Source of the DNA: Planctomycetota bacterium
GTDB lineage: Bacteria > Planctomycetota > UBA1135 > UBA2386
Assembly: GCA_016235155.1 (NCBI GenBank)
Contig: JACRLW010000018.1
Span: 17,678 to 55,086 of the forward strand
Reading direction: 5' to 3'
Length of the DNA stretch: 37,409 bases
Position 1 is the first letter of the stretch. Each line of letters begins with the position of its first letter. A program made the translations under genes and the position numbers. The notes below the pieces were generated by a model. The model did not search any database, was not told the origin of the DNA, and saw only the letters and a list, made by a program, of their open reading frames with translations. Below, one piece after another: positions 27,486 through 35,942 of this stretch.

Positions 27486-28366
27486 CCGCGGACCATGCCT
27501 CTCGAGGCACCGGTCTCGCCGACTGGTTCGCGTTGATCCGCTTCTCCCACACGGTCTTCGCGCTGCCGTTCGCGCTGATCGCGTTGTTCGTGGCGACCGA
27601 CGGCCGGCCGCCGGCGAGCGTGCTCGTGCTCTGCGTGCTGGCGATGGTCGCCGCGCGCACCGCGGCCATGGCCTACAACCGCTTCGCGGACCGCGAACTC
27701 GACGCGCTCAACCCGCGCACGCGCGGCCGCGAGATCCCGCGCGGCGCGATCGCGGCGCGTCACGCCTTGGTCCTCGCGCTCGGCGCGGGCGCGGTCTTCG
27801 TCGCGATCGCGGCGGTGATCGCGCCGATCTGCGGTGTGTTCGCGTTGCCCGTGCTCGCGCTGTTGTTCGGCTACAGCCACGCCAAGCGCTTCACGTCGCT
27901 CTGCCACCTCTGGCTCGGCCTGGCACTCGGTCTTGCACCCGCGGCAGCGTGGCTCGCGGCGCGCGGCGCGCTCGACGCGACGATCACCGCACCGCTCGTG
28001 CTCGGACTCGGCGTCGCCTCGTGGGTCGCGGGCTTCGACGTCCTCTACGCCTGTCAGGACCTGGACTTCGACCGCGGTGCCGGGCTGTTCTCGTTGCCGG
28101 CGCGCTGCGGTCCACGCCGTGCCCTTCAATTCGCGCGCGGCCTGCACGCGGGCGCCGCGGTCCTGTTCGCCGCCTTTGGCTTCGTTTGTGCGCTCGGCTG
28201 GATCTGGTACGCCGGCGTCGCCGTCGCCGTGGTCCTGCTCGGGCTGCAACACCGCCTCGTGCGGGCCGACGACCTCTCCCGGGTCGACCTCGCGTTCTTC
28301 ACGTTGAACGGCGCGATCGGGGTCTGGATGCTCGCCGTCTGCCTCGCCGCGCTCTGGCTCCGCTGA
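27482..28366 (+). CDS. UbiA-family polyprenyltransferase, probably MqnP-type
   Basis: Integral membrane enzyme that attaches a polyprenyl chain to an aromatic acid during quinone synthesis. The 294-residue product starts at the ATG overlapping the ubiX stop. It shows the first Asp-rich motif NRFADRELDALNPRT (from residue 66) and the second, DVLYACQDLDFDR (from about 185), with roughly eight hydrophobic segments. The form ending its second motif in QDLDFD matches the putative 4-hydroxybenzoate polyprenyltransferase subgroup that serves the futalosine menaquinone route as MqnP (family knowledge). Cluster with ubiE and ubiX supports menaquinone synthesis. Confidence 0.9.
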   Translation: MTADHASRGTGLADWFALIRFSHTVFALPFALIALFVATDGRPPASVLVLCVLAMVAARTAAMAYNRFADRELDALNPRTRGREIPRGAIAARHALVLALGAGAVFVAIAAVIAPICGVFALPVLALLFGYSHAKRFTSLCHLWLGLALGLAPAAAWLAARGALDATITAPLVLGLGVASWVAGFDVLYACQDLDFDRGAGLFSLPARCGPRRALQFARGLHAGAAVLFAAFGFVCALGWIWYAGVAVAVVLLGLQHRLVRADDLSRVDLAFFTLNGAIGVWMLAVCLAALWLR

Positions 28367-28390
28367 TCCCGACACCCCGCACCGCACGCC

Positions 28391-29464
28391 ATGGCCGCGC
28401 CCAACCCGCAGAAAGAGCTCGATCGGCTGCAGCAGACGCTCGCGCGCGGTCGTCCGGCGGTGATCGTCCTGACCGGAGCCGCGCCATTCTTCCGCAACGA
28501 GGCCTTCGAGCTCGCGATCGCCGGCGTGCCGCAGGACGTCGACCTGCGCCGCATCGACGGCCAGGAGGAGAGCGACGGCCGCGAGTTGCACGACCTGCTC
28601 GGCGCGACGCTCTTCGGCGCGGGCACGGTCGTCGCGGTCCGGCGCGGTGACGCGTGGCTCGCGCGCCACGGCGCGGAGCTCGTCGAGATCCTGCCGCGGA
28701 TCAAGTCCGGCTGCGGCCTCGTCGTGGAAGCGCAGAAGCTCGACGGACGGACCAAGCTGAGCAAGCAACTCGCCGCCGCGGGGGCGTGCTTCGAGTTCCG
28801 CGAACTGTGGGCCGAGCCCTTCGACCGCTCGCGGAGTCCGATCGAGGCCGAACTCGTGCAGTGGGTCGTCGTGCGCGGCAAGCAGCTCGGCGCGCGCCTC
28901 AGCCCGGAAGCCGCCTACCTCGTCGTGTCGAGCGTGGGGAAGGAACCGCACGAGATCGTCGCGGAGCTGCGACGCCTCGCGCCCGGACTGCCGCGCGACA
29001 AGACCGCGGGACCCGACGCCCTGAGGGGCAAGCTCAGCGTCTCGTTCGAGTCCACGCCCTTCCAGTTCGCCGACGCCGTGCTCGCCAACGACCGCCGTGC
29101 CGCGATGCGCTCGCTCGACGCGATGTTCGAACGCGGCGTGAAAGGCCGCGACGGCGCGGCCGTCGACGCCGGCGGCGTGTTCCCGTTCACGACGAGCTGG
29201 CTGTGGACCTCCTTGTCGAACGCCCATGCCGGACGGGCCTTGTTCGAGAGCGGCGTGCGGCTCGACGAGGTGCCCGCGCGCGTCGGCGTGCGCACCTTCG
29301 TCGATCGCTACCGCGCGCAGGTCGAGCAGAACGACGAGGCGCGCCTGCGGCGTGGCCTGCTGTTCCTGCTCGAGGCCCAGCGCGAACTGCGGACCAGCGG
29401 CGAGGATCCGCGCGCGATCCTCGAGCGCTTCCTCGCGCGCCACTTCGAGCCGGTGGCGACGTGA
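28391..29464 (+). CDS. holA: DNA polymerase III delta subunit-like protein
   Basis: A 357-residue cytosolic protein, matching the size of the clamp-loader delta subunit, which opens the sliding clamp. Visible: LTGAAPFFRNEAFELAI near the N-terminus (delta has a similar GxxxFL segment), FGAGTVVAVRRGDAWL, CGLVVEAQKLDGRTKLSKQL and the three-helix C-terminal collar region LEAQRELRTSGEDPRAILERFL. Delta sequences diverge strongly, so the call rests on length, order of motifs and place next to mutL. The stop overlaps the mutL GTG. Start ATG at 28391 is the first in frame after ubiA. Confidence 0.75.
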   Translation: MAAPNPQKELDRLQQTLARGRPAVIVLTGAAPFFRNEAFELAIAGVPQDVDLRRIDGQEESDGRELHDLLGATLFGAGTVVAVRRGDAWLARHGAELVEILPRIKSGCGLVVEAQKLDGRTKLSKQLAAAGACFEFRELWAEPFDRSRSPIEAELVQWVVVRGKQLGARLSPEAAYLVVSSVGKEPHEIVAELRRLAPGLPRDKTAGPDALRGKLSVSFESTPFQFADAVLANDRRAAMRSLDAMFERGVKGRDGAAVDAGGVFPFTTSWLWTSLSNAHAGRALFESGVRLDEVPARVGVRTFVDRYRAQVEQNDEARLRRGLLFLLEAQRELRTSGEDPRAILERFLARHFEPVAT

Positions 29465-31266
29465 ACGCCCGCGACGACTCCCCGAACGCCGCCGGCTCGA
29501 TCCGCGTCCTCTCCGCCGAGGTCGTCAACCAGATCGCGGCGGGCGAGGTCATCGAACGCCCGTTCTCGGTCGTGAAGGAGCTCGTCGAGAACAGCCTCGA
29601 CGCCGGCGCCTTGCGCATCGTCGTCGAACTGAAGGACGGCGGGCGCGAGCTGATCCGCGTGATCGACGACGGCGGGGGCTTCGCGCCGCAGGACCTCGAA
29701 CTCGCGTTCGTCAGCCACGCCACGAGCAAGCTGTCGGTCCTCGCCGATCTCGACCACATCGCGAGCCTCGGCTTCCGCGGCGAGGCGCTGGCGTCGATCG
29801 GTTCGGTCTCGCGCGCGAGGATCCGGTCGCGACGCCCGCTCGACCCGAGCGGTCATGAGATCGGCTGCGACGGCGGCGCGATCGACGAACTGCGGCCGAG
29901 CGGCGTCGCGCCGGGCACCGTCGTCGAGGTGCGCGACTTGTTCTTCAACACGCCCGCGCGGCGGCGCTTCCTCCGCGGACCGGAGCCCGAGCGCGCGCGC
30001 ATCGAAGAACTGCTGGCGCGGCTGTCGATCCCGCGGCTCGACGTCGACTTCACCCTGATCGCCGACGGCAAGGAGCGCCTGCGCCTCCCGGCGCACGAGA
30101 CGCTCGTCGAGCGCGCGGCGCGCGCGTTCGGCCCGCGGCTCGCGGACCACGCGACCGCGGTCGAGGTGCGCTGGGACGAGTACCGCGTTCACGGGCTCGT
30201 CGGCTCGCCCGACCTCGCGCGGCGCGACGCCTCGCTGAGCCTGCTCTGGATCAACGGCCGTCTCACCAAGGACCGCGGCGCGGTGCACGCGATCAAGGCG
30301 GCCTACAAGCCGTTCACGATGCACGGTGCGCAACCCGTTCATCTGCTGCTCCTCGCGATGCCGCCGTCGTCGGTCGACGTGAACGTCCACCCGAGCAAGG
30401 CGGAGGTGCGCTTCCTCGAACCGCGTCGCGCCTGCGGGATCCTCCACGAAGCGGCGACGCAGGGTCTGCGCGGGCACGGCGCGACGGCCGTCGCGGGCGG
30501 AGCGGTCGGCGTGGCGGAGGACAAGCCGCGCGCCGTGACCGGCTTCCCCGATCTGCCGCGCGACCTGTTCGGTCGCACCGCGTCGCCCTCGCCGCCCGCA
30601 TTCGCGAGGTCGGTGAGCGAGGCGCGCGTCGTTCCCGCCGCGGCGCCGAATCCGTTCGCTCGTCTGACCGAGCGGCCGCGCTTCCTCGTCGTCGACGATC
30701 TCTACCTCGTGCTCGAAATCGAGGGCGGCCTCTGCGTCGTCGACCAGCACGCCTTGCACGAGCGCGTCCTCTACGAACGCCTCCTGCGACAGCACGACGC
30801 GCGCGACGAGGTCCTCGTGCAGCGCCTGCTCCTGCCCGAGATCGTCGAAGTCACGCCGACCGACAAGGCCTGGCTCCTCGAACACCAAGACGAACTCGCG
30901 GCCGAGGGCTTCCTCGTCGACGACTTCGGCGGCCGCGCCGTCGCCGTGCACGGCATCCCGGCGGTGTTGCGCAAGGCCTCGCCCAAGCGGCTCGTCGAGT
31001 CCCTGCTCGCCGGCGACAGCGAGGGCTCCGCTCGCCCGCGCGCGCGCGAGGCTGTCGTCGAACGCTTCCACAGCATGGCCTGCCGCGCCGCGGTCATGGC
31101 CGGCGACCGGCTCGGCGAAGACGAGATCACGGCGCTGCTCGCCGCGGCCGCGACGCTCGATCACCCGCACAACTGCCCGCACGGTCGCCCGACCGTGCTG
31201 CGCTTTTCGGCTGTGGAGCTCGAGCGCTTCTTCAAGCGGAGGACGGGGTCGTGCGGAGTTGGGTGA
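29461..31266 (+). CDS. mutL: DNA mismatch repair protein MutL (endonuclease type)
   Basis: Mismatch-repair ATPase that links MutS to strand incision. The 601-residue product begins at a GTG overlapping the holA stop and has the GHKL ATPase motifs: AGEVIERPFSVVKELVENS, IDDGGGF, SHATSKL and GFRGEALASIG. The transducer domain ends with VDVNVHPSKAEVRF. The C-terminal domain carries the metal-dependent nicking motif DQHALHERVLYE (428-439), a conserved ACRAAVMAG segment and CPHGRPT (from 572), so it should cut DNA itself and not need MutH. A Gly/Ala/Pro-rich linker joins the halves. mutS is not in the window. Confidence 0.96.
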   Translation: MNARDDSPNAAGSIRVLSAEVVNQIAAGEVIERPFSVVKELVENSLDAGALRIVVELKDGGRELIRVIDDGGGFAPQDLELAFVSHATSKLSVLADLDHIASLGFRGEALASIGSVSRARIRSRRPLDPSGHEIGCDGGAIDELRPSGVAPGTVVEVRDLFFNTPARRRFLRGPEPERARIEELLARLSIPRLDVDFTLIADGKERLRLPAHETLVERAARAFGPRLADHATAVEVRWDEYRVHGLVGSPDLARRDASLSLLWINGRLTKDRGAVHAIKAAYKPFTMHGAQPVHLLLLAMPPSSVDVNVHPSKAEVRFLEPRRACGILHEAATQGLRGHGATAVAGGAVGVAEDKPRAVTGFPDLPRDLFGRTASPSPPAFARSVSEARVVPAAAPNPFARLTERPRFLVVDDLYLVLEIEGGLCVVDQHALHERVLYERLLRQHDARDEVLVQRLLLPEIVEVTPTDKAWLLEHQDELAAEGFLVDDFGGRAVAVHGIPAVLRKASPKRLVESLLAGDSEGSARPRAREAVVERFHSMACRAAVMAGDRLGEDEITALLAAAATLDHPHNCPHGRPTVLRFSAVELERFFKRRTGSCGVG

Positions 31267-31281
31267 CACCGCGCGACGGTG
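31267..31281 (+). terminator. Weak hairpin after mutL
   Basis: CACCG and CGGTG pair across a five-base loop immediately after the mutL stop; a second small palindrome, TGCGC/GCGCA, lies at 31291-31306. Neither is followed by a T-run, so termination is uncertain. Confidence 0.3.
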
Positions 31282-31342
31282 AATGGTCGATGCGCTTTGT
31301 TGCGCACGCAGTTTGCTCCTTGCCACCGGCGTGAAGCGGTGC

Positions 31343-31370
31343 TTGACGCGCAATCACCAGACGCTCCACT
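31343..31370 (+). promoter_or_regulatory. Possible promoter of the repeat-containing secreted-protein pair
   Basis: TTGACG (31343-31348, five of six consensus bases) is followed after 16 bases by TCCACT (31365-31370, three of six), 61 bases before the ATG at 31431. The -10 match is poor. Confidence 0.25.
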
Positions 31371-31417
31371 TGTGCGCGACCCGCGGGGGCGGTCCCCACG
31401 GCTCATGAACCCCAGAC

Positions 31418-31433
31418 AGGAGCAGTGACCATG
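31418..31433 (+). promoter_or_regulatory. Ribosome-binding site and ATG upstream of the AAGG repeat
   Basis: AGGAG (31418-31422) lies 8 bases before the ATG at 31431, an excellent initiation signal. The frame from this ATG enters the AAGG repeat and stops at a TGA (31497-31499) after 22 codons. With one repeat unit fewer (or two more) it would run into the secreted-protein frame. The TGA overlaps ATG 31496 as ATGA; that frame in turn ends at 31544-31546, overlapping GTG 31543 and ATG 31546, so re-initiation could give low expression in the present phase. Confidence 0.6.
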
Positions 31434-31459
31434 GTGAAGAGCACTGAGTTCGCAGACAG

Positions 31460-31487
31460 AAGGAAGGAAGGAAGGAAGGAAGGAAGG
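31460..31487 (+). repeat. (AAGG)7 tetranucleotide repeat
   Basis: Seven perfect tandem copies of AAGG, in otherwise non-repetitive high-GC DNA, lie between the ATG at 31431 and the signal-peptide coding part of the following gene. The unit is not a multiple of three, so slippage shifts the frame. Copy numbers divisible by three join the ATG to the secreted-protein frame; the seven copies here do not. Confidence 0.95.
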
Positions 31488-31542
31488 CGCGACGCATGAA
31501 GCGCAGCGGTTCGTCACCGCCCTTCGCAAGCTCGCGCTCGGG

Positions 31543-34257
31543 GTGATGCTCGCGTTCTGCGCGATCGCCGGCCTCCGCGCGCAGGTGACGTTCCACGTCT
31601 ACGTCAACCCCATCAATGGCGACAACGCGCACGCCTGGGCGCAGAACCCGCACTGGACCGGCGGGCCCTCGGTGCCTTTCCAGAGCCACCCGGACATCAC
31701 CTCCGGCATTCAGGGCATCCTCCAGCATGCGCCCTACTCCTTCCGCACCCTGAGCGGCGCCCAGGGGGCAGTCGCCTACGCCTCGTCCATCCGCAATGGC
31801 GGCAGCGGCGCGCAATTCGTCCTCATCCACTGCCAGAACGGTCTCTACGGGCCGCGCAACCCTGCGACTCCCGCGGGTCAGGAGGAGTTCGATCCGGCCT
31901 CGGGCCTGCCCTGGAACGACGAGCGTTTCCCGATCGACCTGCCCGCCAACGTATGCGTGCAGGGCACCTCGACCCTGGACACGATCTTCGACGCGCGCGG
32001 CTATGTGTCCACGACCTGGTATGGCTCGTCGCAGACGATCTTCCGCTTCTACAACCCGGTGAACTTCGTCGACTACTCGAACACGTTCATCGACTCGGTG
32101 GCCCTGCGCGGTTGCCGGACGACGATCGACGACCGGTTGATGGGAGCGGCGATCCTGATCGGTGGCGAGGGCGGCGGTGGCGGCGCGCAGACGCGGTGCT
32201 CCCCCCGCATCACGAACTGCTTCATCTACGGCAACTTCGTCGGCATTGCGATGTTCAGCCAGTGGTTCAGTGAGGGACCAGTGGCCCTGCACCAGCCCTG
32301 GATCGTGAACAACACGATCGCGTGGAACCAATGCGGCATCTACAGCTCCTCGGGCGCAGGCATCGGCTTCAGTGAGCCGGTCGTGCACAACAACCTGATC
32401 GATCGCATGATCCCCGCGGTTTCGGGTCTGCCGCCGTACTTCCAGGGGCTCGGGCCGACCTACCCGGCCGGGCCCTGGGAGCCGGTCGCCTTCGAGGGAC
32501 TCAACGGGGCCGACCTGACCGCGATCCTCCCGCTCGCGGCCCCGGGCTGCGGTTCCGGCTCCTGCTTCAACGCCTTCGACCTCCTGGGCGCGAACCCTCA
32601 GCGATTCGCCTACGGCATCGGGGGCTGGGGAGTGCGGCTGGGCGGCCCCGGCTCGTTCACGCCGGTCGTCGACCTCGGGACCATCATCGGGATCTGGAAC
32701 GGCGGCGCGCCGATCCGGGGTGACCTGTTCGTTCGCGACGTCTTGCGATCCGCCGGTCTGAGCGTGGCGCCGCACGACTTCCGCCTGGCGCCGACGGTGC
32801 GGAGGGCGGATGGCTCGTTCTTCCCCAACCCGCTCGTGAACATGGGGATGGACCTCGGCAACGGCACCATTCGCTTCACCAACGTGGGGATCCACCCACT
32901 CCCACCCGTGAACGGGAGCCAGGACATCACGGCTCCCCCCGGAATCCCCAACGATCGCAACGCGACGTTTCACGCCTTCGACTGGGACTGCGAGGGCTTC
33001 GGAAACCCTCGCATCGCACGGCGTCGACTGGGTCTGAGCGGCCTCTTCCCGGAGACCCTCTTCTGCCTCTCACGCATCGACCTCGGGGCAGATGAGATGG
33101 GGGAGTTGATCATCAGCGGCTACCTCGACAGCACGCGGATCTTCAGTCGGCCGCATGCGAGCGTGGCGCCCAACACCGCGGCGTTGATCAACGCCGAGCG
33201 GATGTACTTCCTCGACGTTGCGATCCCGGGCGTCGTCTACATCGCGCCGCAGTTCAACTTGCGCCACGAGGGGTTGCCGTTCACTCCTCCGAACTACGTC
33301 GGCTCGGGCCCGAATTGGGCGCGGCCCGAGTGGTTCGCGCAACTCGGCGGGATGCACAATCCGTTCGTGTTCGAAAACGACGCGCCGCCGCCGTCGACGC
33401 TGACGAGCGGGCAGTACAAGGAGGTTGTCACCTACATCCTGGGCGATCCGAGCGCAGCGGAGGTCATGAAGCGACACGGCTTGGTGAACTGGGAGTGGAC
33501 GACGGCGACGACGGCGATTCCGCCCGGGCGAGGGACGCTGACGTTTGCGCCGTATCCGCCGTTCATGCGGCCGCGGGTGCAGGACATCGGCGCGCATCTC
33601 CTCGACGACATCCAGGTCCTCAACGCACCCATGTCCGATCGCGCCGTCGACTACGCGGAGTACGGGTTCCAGCACCCCGACTCCCTGTTCGAAACCCTGA
33701 TGCTGCCGGACATCTTCCAGGACAACTGCTGGCACAGTCAGGGGGACCGGTTTGCGCTCCCCGGGTTCAACGACAACTCCTGGATGTACGTGAAGAACGC
33801 CGGCGGCGGTCTGCCGTCCTCGCTGCGCAATGGCACGCTCAATCCGCCGCTGACGATCTTCGCGGACCCCGACCAGTCGGCCTTTCCGAGCTCGTTCCTG
33901 TTCCGCAACGGCGCGCACCCGCTCGACGTCTGGGGTGCCCCGGGCTACGTCTACACGGTGAACGCCAACGGGCTCTCGGCCGGCACGCAGGTCCAGACGC
34001 TTTATGGCCTGGATTGGTACGGGTACCGCCAGAACTTCGAGATCTTCGATCCGGACAGTGCGCTTTGGCTCGAAATGTTCGGGCAGGCGCCGAACAACAA
34101 CCTCCAGACGGTCCTCGTGATCCAGTCCGAGTTCGTCGACCCCGTGAACCCAGTGCCGCCCCCGGAAGAGGGCATGATTCAGAGCGAGCGGTTGACCCAA
34201 CGGCGCTCGCTGTTGCTGGACCGGCTCCGCTTCGAAGGGCGGAGGATCCGGCGATGA
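31543..34257 (+). CDS. Large secreted beta-helix (DUF1565-like) protein, putatively phase-variable
   Basis: The open frame gives 904 residues from GTG 31543, but that start would leave a signal peptide of only ~14 residues without charge and has no ribosome-binding site. In the same frame just upstream, RFVTALRKLALGVML supplies a normal charged and hydrophobic signal peptide ending LRAQ. That part is reachable only from the ATG at 31431 through the AAGG repeat, which is out of phase here. The mature protein starts VTFHVYVNPINGDNAHAW, similar to DUF1565 starts, and continues with beta-helix texture (ITNCFIYGNFVGIAMF, PWIVNNTIAWNQCGIYSSS) over about residues 30-330. The C-terminal ~500 residues are unrecognised. 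The stop overlaps the next start (ATGA). Alternatives are a base missing from the assembly or a true GTG start. Confidence 0.75.
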   Translation: MMLAFCAIAGLRAQVTFHVYVNPINGDNAHAWAQNPHWTGGPSVPFQSHPDITSGIQGILQHAPYSFRTLSGAQGAVAYASSIRNGGSGAQFVLIHCQNGLYGPRNPATPAGQEEFDPASGLPWNDERFPIDLPANVCVQGTSTLDTIFDARGYVSTTWYGSSQTIFRFYNPVNFVDYSNTFIDSVALRGCRTTIDDRLMGAAILIGGEGGGGGAQTRCSPRITNCFIYGNFVGIAMFSQWFSEGPVALHQPWIVNNTIAWNQCGIYSSSGAGIGFSEPVVHNNLIDRMIPAVSGLPPYFQGLGPTYPAGPWEPVAFEGLNGADLTAILPLAAPGCGSGSCFNAFDLLGANPQRFAYGIGGWGVRLGGPGSFTPVVDLGTIIGIWNGGAPIRGDLFVRDVLRSAGLSVAPHDFRLAPTVRRADGSFFPNPLVNMGMDLGNGTIRFTNVGIHPLPPVNGSQDITAPPGIPNDRNATFHAFDWDCEGFGNPRIARRRLGLSGLFPETLFCLSRIDLGADEMGELIISGYLDSTRIFSRPHASVAPNTAALINAERMYFLDVAIPGVVYIAPQFNLRHEGLPFTPPNYVGSGPNWARPEWFAQLGGMHNPFVFENDAPPPSTLTSGQYKEVVTYILGDPSAAEVMKRHGLVNWEWTTATTAIPPGRGTLTFAPYPPFMRPRVQDIGAHLLDDIQVLNAPMSDRAVDYAEYGFQHPDSLFETLMLPDIFQDNCWHSQGDRFALPGFNDNSWMYVKNAGGGLPSSLRNGTLNPPLTIFADPDQSAFPSSFLFRNGAHPLDVWGAPGYVYTVNANGLSAGTQVQTLYGLDWYGYRQNFEIFDPDSALWLEMFGQAPNNNLQTVLVIQSEFVDPVNPVPPPEEGMIQSERLTQRRSLLLDRLRFEGRRIRR

Positions 34258-35903
34258 TGCGCACGACATCGAGCATTCTGCTCGCTGTCGCCGGGTTGTT
34301 CGCGAATTCGGTGCTGGCGCAGACCCCTGCGCCGGCACCGGTCGCAACACCCGAGCAGACGGCGCTGATGCGGGAGATTCCGCTGATGGCGCTTCCGTAC
34401 GAGCCGGTTCCGCAGCGGCAGCCACCTTGTGACGGCAACCGTCACATTCTGGTGATCGATATCGACCGTGACGGGGATTCCGACTTGCTGTTCGAGCCCA
34501 TCGGCTGGCGCGGCATTCGCCTCATGCTGAACGACGGCGACGGCCACTTCGTCGAGGAGACCGCGGCTCGCATTCCGGTCGACCCTGTCACGCCGAACGC
34601 CTGGCGCATCTGCGCCGGGGACATCGACGGCGATGGCGACCTCGACATCGTGGCGGGAACCGACCAGGGCGGCTACGCGCCGCGGTACGTCCAGGGCCTG
34701 ATCTACATCAACGACGGCACGACGCACTTCACGAGCGAGGGTGCCGCGCGCTTGCCCTCGATCCAGGTGTATCGGTACACCTCGCAGAACTGCACCGCGC
34801 TCGCTGACTTCGACGGTGATGGGGACCTGGATCTCGTCCTCGGGGGCAGGTACTCGATCTACTACGATCGATCGATCCGACTCCTACGCAACGATGGGCG
34901 GGGGTACTTCACGTACGACCCGAACGCGACCGGTGTCGACGGCGCGGTGAGCAGCAGCTACGAGGGCTACTTGTTCCCCTTCGACGCCGATGGTGATGGC
35001 GACATGGATCTCTACGGAAACTCGGTTTCTGGAGGGATTGCATTGTGGCTCAACGATGGAACCGCTCGGCTCACGGATGCACGGCGCAGTCACTTCTTGC
35101 CGGGTCCGGCGGGGTCTACGTTTGGCGTGGCGGCCGCCGATGTCGATGGCGATGGTGACCCGGATCTGGTCGCGACGCGTGGCGGTTCACGCGGTGTTCC
35201 GATGCTCTATCTGAACGACGGAATCGGTCACTTCCATGACGCATCGGCTACGCACGTCGACCCTCGTGGCGTCGGCGACGTCGCCTTGCGCTGCGCGGAC
35301 TTCGACGGCGATGGCGACCAGGACTTCGTGACGACGGTGCAGACCCTGCCCTACACGTACCCCGGTGGCGAGCAGTCGTTCCTCAACGACGGCACGGGCC
35401 ACTTCACCCTCGACGTTGCGCACGAGGTCTTCCCCTTGGTGCTGAACGGGGGCGTGGCCGCCTTCGGCATCGGGGACTTCGACAGCGACGGCGACCTCGA
35501 CACGCTGATCCCAGACTCCGGCATCATGCCCTACGCCCAATGCCGCACCCGGTACTACCTCAACACCACGCGCCAGGTCTGGGCCGAGAACCGACCGACG
35601 ATCGGTTCCCCATGGCGCGTCGTCGTTGCCGCCCGTCAAGGCGAACTCGCGCTGGTCGCCTACAGCGTGCTCAGCGCGACCCACCTCTGGCCGCCGATGG
35701 GCCGTCTCCGCCTCGATCCGGCGACCATGCTCGTGAGCCCCAGCATCCTCACGATGGGCGCCGACCACCTCGTGGTCACGACGATCCCGATCCCGAACCT
35801 GCCGCTTCTCCAAGGCTTGCCGCTCCACGCGCAGGCCCTGGTCATGCACCGCAACGGTTCCGCGCGGCTCACCAACCTCTGGAGCGAGGCCGCGATCCGG
35901 TGA
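34254..35903 (+). CDS. Secreted FG-GAP/VCBS repeat protein with recurrent C-terminal module
   Basis: A 549-residue exported protein. GGAGGA lies 7 bases before the ATG, which overlaps the previous stop. The signal peptide is MMRTTSSILLAVAGLFANSV with cleavage after LAQ. Seven calcium-loop motifs are visible: DIDRDGDSD, DIDGDGDLD, DFDGDGDLD, DADGDGDMD, DVDGDGDPD, DFDGDGDQD and DFDSDGDLD, each in a propeller blade of the FG-GAP/VCBS type (integrin-alpha-like). From about residue 440, ENRPTIGSPWRVVVAA to the end is the same kind of module as in the proteins at 13730 and 16926 (key features: LRLDPATM, then PLLQGLPLHAQALV and a closing LTNLW). Its expression is probably tied to the upstream repeat-containing gene. 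Function unknown; extracellular Ca2+-dependent binding is inference. Confidence 0.85.
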   Translation: MMRTTSSILLAVAGLFANSVLAQTPAPAPVATPEQTALMREIPLMALPYEPVPQRQPPCDGNRHILVIDIDRDGDSDLLFEPIGWRGIRLMLNDGDGHFVEETAARIPVDPVTPNAWRICAGDIDGDGDLDIVAGTDQGGYAPRYVQGLIYINDGTTHFTSEGAARLPSIQVYRYTSQNCTALADFDGDGDLDLVLGGRYSIYYDRSIRLLRNDGRGYFTYDPNATGVDGAVSSSYEGYLFPFDADGDGDMDLYGNSVSGGIALWLNDGTARLTDARRSHFLPGPAGSTFGVAAADVDGDGDPDLVATRGGSRGVPMLYLNDGIGHFHDASATHVDPRGVGDVALRCADFDGDGDQDFVTTVQTLPYTYPGGEQSFLNDGTGHFTLDVAHEVFPLVLNGGVAAFGIGDFDSDGDLDTLIPDSGIMPYAQCRTRYYLNTTRQVWAENRPTIGSPWRVVVAARQGELALVAYSVLSATHLWPPMGRLRLDPATMLVSPSILTMGADHLVVTTIPIPNLPLLQGLPLHAQALVMHRNGSARLTNLWSEAAIR

Positions 35904-35913
35904 CGACTTCCGC

Positions 35914-35930
35914 GCACCGGGTCCGGGTGC
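35914..35930. terminator. Hairpin between convergent genes
   Basis: GCACC and GGTGC pair around a seven-base loop in the 39-base gap between the FG-GAP gene and infA. It could serve as a shared stop signal for both directions; no T-run is present. Confidence 0.35.
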
Positions 35931-35942
35931 CGTCTCGCGCGC

